A stretch of DNA of 16,937 nucleotides from Paenibacillus_AA sp045062745 (GTDB lineage: Bacteria > Bacillota > Bacilli > Paenibacillales > NBRC-103111), in NCBI RefSeq assembly GCF_045062745.1, contig NZ_JBJGED010000055.1, positions 1-16,937 on the forward strand, written 5' to 3'. Of the stretch, positions 14,491-16,937 are shown piece by piece (within the stretch, counting starts at the first letter, position 1; every line of letters begins with the position of its first letter). Under the pieces are notes generated by a model that saw only the letters and a list, made by a program, of their open reading frames with translations, made no database searches and had not been told where the DNA came from. Made by a program: the position numbers and the translations under genes.

Positions 14491-14514
14491 TGCAGCCTGA
14501 GAAGCTTGTCCGGA

Positions 14515-14543
14515 TTGACAAGGGGAACGGGACAATATATAGT
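14515..14543 (+). promoter_or_regulatory. Sigma-A promoter of the AraC-type regulator gene
   Basis: A perfect TTGACA (14515-14520) and TATAGT (14538-14543) are spaced 17 bp apart, about 35 bp before the ATG at 14578. This placement also rules out the in-frame TTG at 14506 as the start. Confidence 0.9.
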
Positions 14544-14577
14544 ATGGGCACAAGTTCGCTTTCGGGAGAGGTTAGGC

Positions 14578-16896
14578 ATGAATGTTCTTCAAGGGCTTCG
14601 GTCGCGGAAATATCTGCAGCGGATTTTGCTGGGCTTCATTCCGGTCGTCGTGATCCTGGTGATGACCTCGGTCATCCTCTATTTGAATGCCCAAAGCAAG
14701 GTGGCCAGCATGCAAAATGACGCGGACCGCAAGCTGCTGACTCAGATCAATTATAACATTGAGAACATGAACGGCATCGTCAAGGATCTGGCCGTGTCCA
14801 TCTTCAATGATGAAGATATGATCGCACTCAAATCCGGCGGCGAATTCCAGCAGAGCATTCTGAAGCTGGAAAAGTTGAACCGACTAGTGGCCACCTCCCC
14901 CTATCTCCATTCGATTGTTTTCTATAACAGCAAGCAGGGCCGTTATTTCTCTTCCCTGAATCATAATCTCGAAAATAATCAGATCTATGACGCCTTGAGC
15001 CGTTATGTGAAGTCGCATACGACGGTTCCTAAGCTGCAGCTGATTCCCATGGAGCTGGATGGCAAGGGCGAGGGCTTCGATGTCTTTTCCTTCTTCGTGT
15101 ACGATGGCCCCTCCGTTAATTCGGTGAACGGGAATTTCCTCGTGCTCAATATTAAGCCGACCTGGATGCTGGACAATGTGGAAACGCTTAATGCTCTGGC
15201 GGAGCGGGAGAACGATGTGATCTTCGTAACCGACAGCGCCGGTAAAGTGCTTATATCGAATGACCGCATGCTCCCCGAGCAGCTGGATATCAAGAATTCG
15301 CTGCTTCAGCGGATTACCTCCTCGGGCAAAATGCTGGATAATTTCACCTACAGTCATCAGGGGGAAAAATACAGAGTGACGTATTTGACCCGGGGCATGA
15401 ACGACTGGCAGATCATCAGCCTTCAGGATTACGATCTCATGATGAACAACGTCCGGCAGTTGAAATGGACGGCTGCTGCGGTCACGTTCTCGGTTGTGCT
15501 GATGACGATCCTAATCTCAGTCTACTTCTCCATCCGGCTCTACCGGCCTGTGGGCCATCTGCTTACGTTGGTCAGGCAGAGTGGAGCCCAGGAAACGAAC
15601 CAGCCCCAGGACGAGCTGTCCGTTATTGCGTCCAGCTATTCGGAGATGACAGACAAGCTGAAGGAGCTGGAGAAGGACCAGACGGCCCAAATTAACATCG
15701 CCAAGGTGTATCGCCTGCGGAGCCTGATTACGACAAGCGCAAGCGTATCCGATCAGGAATTCGGGCAAAGCCGAGAGCAGTACGGCATCGATATTTGGCC
15801 GCAGGGAAGCCTGGTTGTGGCCGTGGTGCGGATCGATAACCTGCGCGAGCTATCCAGTCGGACGGCCGACACAGCGTTGTCGCTGCTATATTTTGCGATT
15901 TCCAATATCGGGCAGGAGCTGCTGCGTCGCCGCTATTCCTGCGAAGCCGTGGATATGAGGAGCGATCATCTCGCTTTTGTGATCAGCAGCCGCGGCGACG
16001 GGCTGGAGCTTGGCGGTCTGCATGAGGCGTTCCGGGAGGCGCAGGAGACGGTACGCCATTACTACCAACTTACTTTCTCCGTTACGCTGAGCCGCATTTT
16101 TGGCGGATACCGGGAAATTACCACTCATTATTCGCAGGCGCTCCGGAATTCCAATTACCGGATGATCTTGGGCAAGCAGGCGATGATCGACCCCGATAAG
16201 GTGAAACATAACGAAGAATGCGAGCAGTTTCACATTCCACAGGCGCTGGAACGCCAACTGATAGAGGGATTAAAAAGCGGGGACAGGGAGAGCATTGAAG
16301 ACGGCGTACAGCGATGGATGGAGCTTGTCCGTACGTTCCGCTTTGAGAATATGTTTTCGGCTCTGCTGCATATGGTGGTCACGCTTAACAATACCGTAAG
16401 TGAAATGAATCATAATAAGCTCAATCCGGTTTCCGTCAATTTGCAGGATATCAACCAGCGCATTCTGGAGAAGGAGACCCTGGAGGAAATCCAGGAGGTG
16501 CTGATGGATGCGATCCGTGAAGTGTTCGATAAGCGTCAAAGCGGTCGCGACGAGAAATCGCGGCTGATTGCCGATACGATCAAGGAGATCGTGGGGAAGC
16601 ACTATTCCGACCCCGACCTGAACGTACAGAAGATCGCCGACATGCTCCGGATGAGCCATGTTTATCTGGGACAGGTGTTCAAGGAGCAGGAGGGCATGAC
16701 GGTGGTGGACTGCATTAACCAGACCCGATTGTCCCAGGCCAAGGTCTATCTGGAGCACCAGGATCTAACGGTGGCGGAGATCATGGAGAAGGTGGGCTTC
16801 GGCAACGAAAGCTATTTTTACCGGCTGTTCAAGAGGCAGTACGGCACGACTCCGAAGGAGTACCGGCTCAAGTCGGCGATCTACCGCCATTCCTGA
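14578..16896 (+). CDS. Membrane-anchored AraC-family transcriptional regulator
   Basis: This 772-residue protein has the architecture of the large sensor-regulators common in Paenibacillus. A short cytoplasmic basic N-terminus leads into a first membrane helix (about 18-38, FIPVVVILVMTSVILYL). An extracytoplasmic sensor region of Cache-like layout follows (about 40-290), then a second helix (about 297-320, WTAAAVTFSVVLMTILISVYF) and a linker. The middle cytoplasmic region is YesN/GGDEF-like in position but lacks a GGDEF motif. The C-terminal AraC double helix-turn-helix (about 665-765) contains LNVQKIADMLRMSHVYLGQVFK and VGFGNESYFYRLFKRQYGTTPKEYR. The ATG at 14578 follows GGGAGAGG by 6 nt. 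Relatives usually control adjacent carbohydrate ABC transporter or glycosidase genes in response to sugars outside the cell; none is visible before the window ends 41 nt later, so the ligand and targets are unknown. Confidence 0.93.
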   Translation: MNVLQGLRSRKYLQRILLGFIPVVVILVMTSVILYLNAQSKVASMQNDADRKLLTQINYNIENMNGIVKDLAVSIFNDEDMIALKSGGEFQQSILKLEKLNRLVATSPYLHSIVFYNSKQGRYFSSLNHNLENNQIYDALSRYVKSHTTVPKLQLIPMELDGKGEGFDVFSFFVYDGPSVNSVNGNFLVLNIKPTWMLDNVETLNALAERENDVIFVTDSAGKVLISNDRMLPEQLDIKNSLLQRITSSGKMLDNFTYSHQGEKYRVTYLTRGMNDWQIISLQDYDLMMNNVRQLKWTAAAVTFSVVLMTILISVYFSIRLYRPVGHLLTLVRQSGAQETNQPQDELSVIASSYSEMTDKLKELEKDQTAQINIAKVYRLRSLITTSASVSDQEFGQSREQYGIDIWPQGSLVVAVVRIDNLRELSSRTADTALSLLYFAISNIGQELLRRRYSCEAVDMRSDHLAFVISSRGDGLELGGLHEAFREAQETVRHYYQLTFSVTLSRIFGGYREITTHYSQALRNSNYRMILGKQAMIDPDKVKHNEECEQFHIPQALERQLIEGLKSGDRESIEDGVQRWMELVRTFRFENMFSALLHMVVTLNNTVSEMNHNKLNPVSVNLQDINQRILEKETLEEIQEVLMDAIREVFDKRQSGRDEKSRLIADTIKEIVGKHYSDPDLNVQKIADMLRMSHVYLGQVFKEQEGMTVVDCINQTRLSQAKVYLEHQDLTVAEIMEKVGFGNESYFYRLFKRQYGTTPKEYRLKSAIYRHS

Positions 16897-16937
16897 AGCA
16901 TCGGACTATATCGTGATCTAGCCTTCCGTTCTAAGAA

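Overview
The window looks like the core chromosome of a fairly high-GC Bacillota bacterium, most like Paenibacillaceae (Paenibacillus/Cohnella type). This rests on gene order (clpP, then cggR-gapA-pgk-tpiA-gpmI-eno, then secG-rnr-smpB-ssrA), a CtsR box on clpP, a CggR operator of the Bacillus subtilis pattern, and protein sequences that read as Bacillales orthologues. No species is claimed.

Layout. 1-77: two exact copies of a 26-bp repeat, cut by the window edge. 101-1021, minus strand: clpP with its terminator, sigma-A promoter and overlapping CtsR operator, and an arginine tRNA (CCG anticodon) with its own promoter and terminator. 1037-8691, plus strand: a glycolytic operon with a promoter and CggR operator, a leader of about 510 nt, then cggR, gapA, pgk, tpiA, gpmI and eno. 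The leader holds a degenerate array with a period of about 21-22 nt, followed by a G-poor stretch whose other strand looks like a fragment of a membrane-protein gene. 8791-9543: a small M50B-like membrane protein. 9586-13826: secG with a strong promoter and terminator, rnr, smpB and ssrA (tmRNA). Past ssrA come a terminator, a degenerate sequence resembling the ssrA 3' end, a second terminator-like hairpin, a lone HNH endonuclease gene, and a 772-residue membrane-anchored AraC-type regulator with its own consensus promoter.

How the genes work together. CggR represses the five enzymes that take triose phosphates to phosphoenolpyruvate and should be relieved by fructose-1,6-bisphosphate. ClpP is a proteolytic core whose AAA+ partners degrade, among other things, proteins tagged by trans-translation. 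SmpB and tmRNA carry out trans-translation, and RNase R degrades structured and non-stop mRNA, so rnr-smpB-ssrA is a ribosome-rescue and RNA-quality-control block. SecG belongs to the Sec translocon.

The least explained parts are the periodic array in the glycolytic leader (1134-1350), the regulatory layout between smpB and ssrA (13324-13463), and the ssrA-3'-end-like scar (13884-13954). Most of the rest is well-conserved housekeeping DNA.
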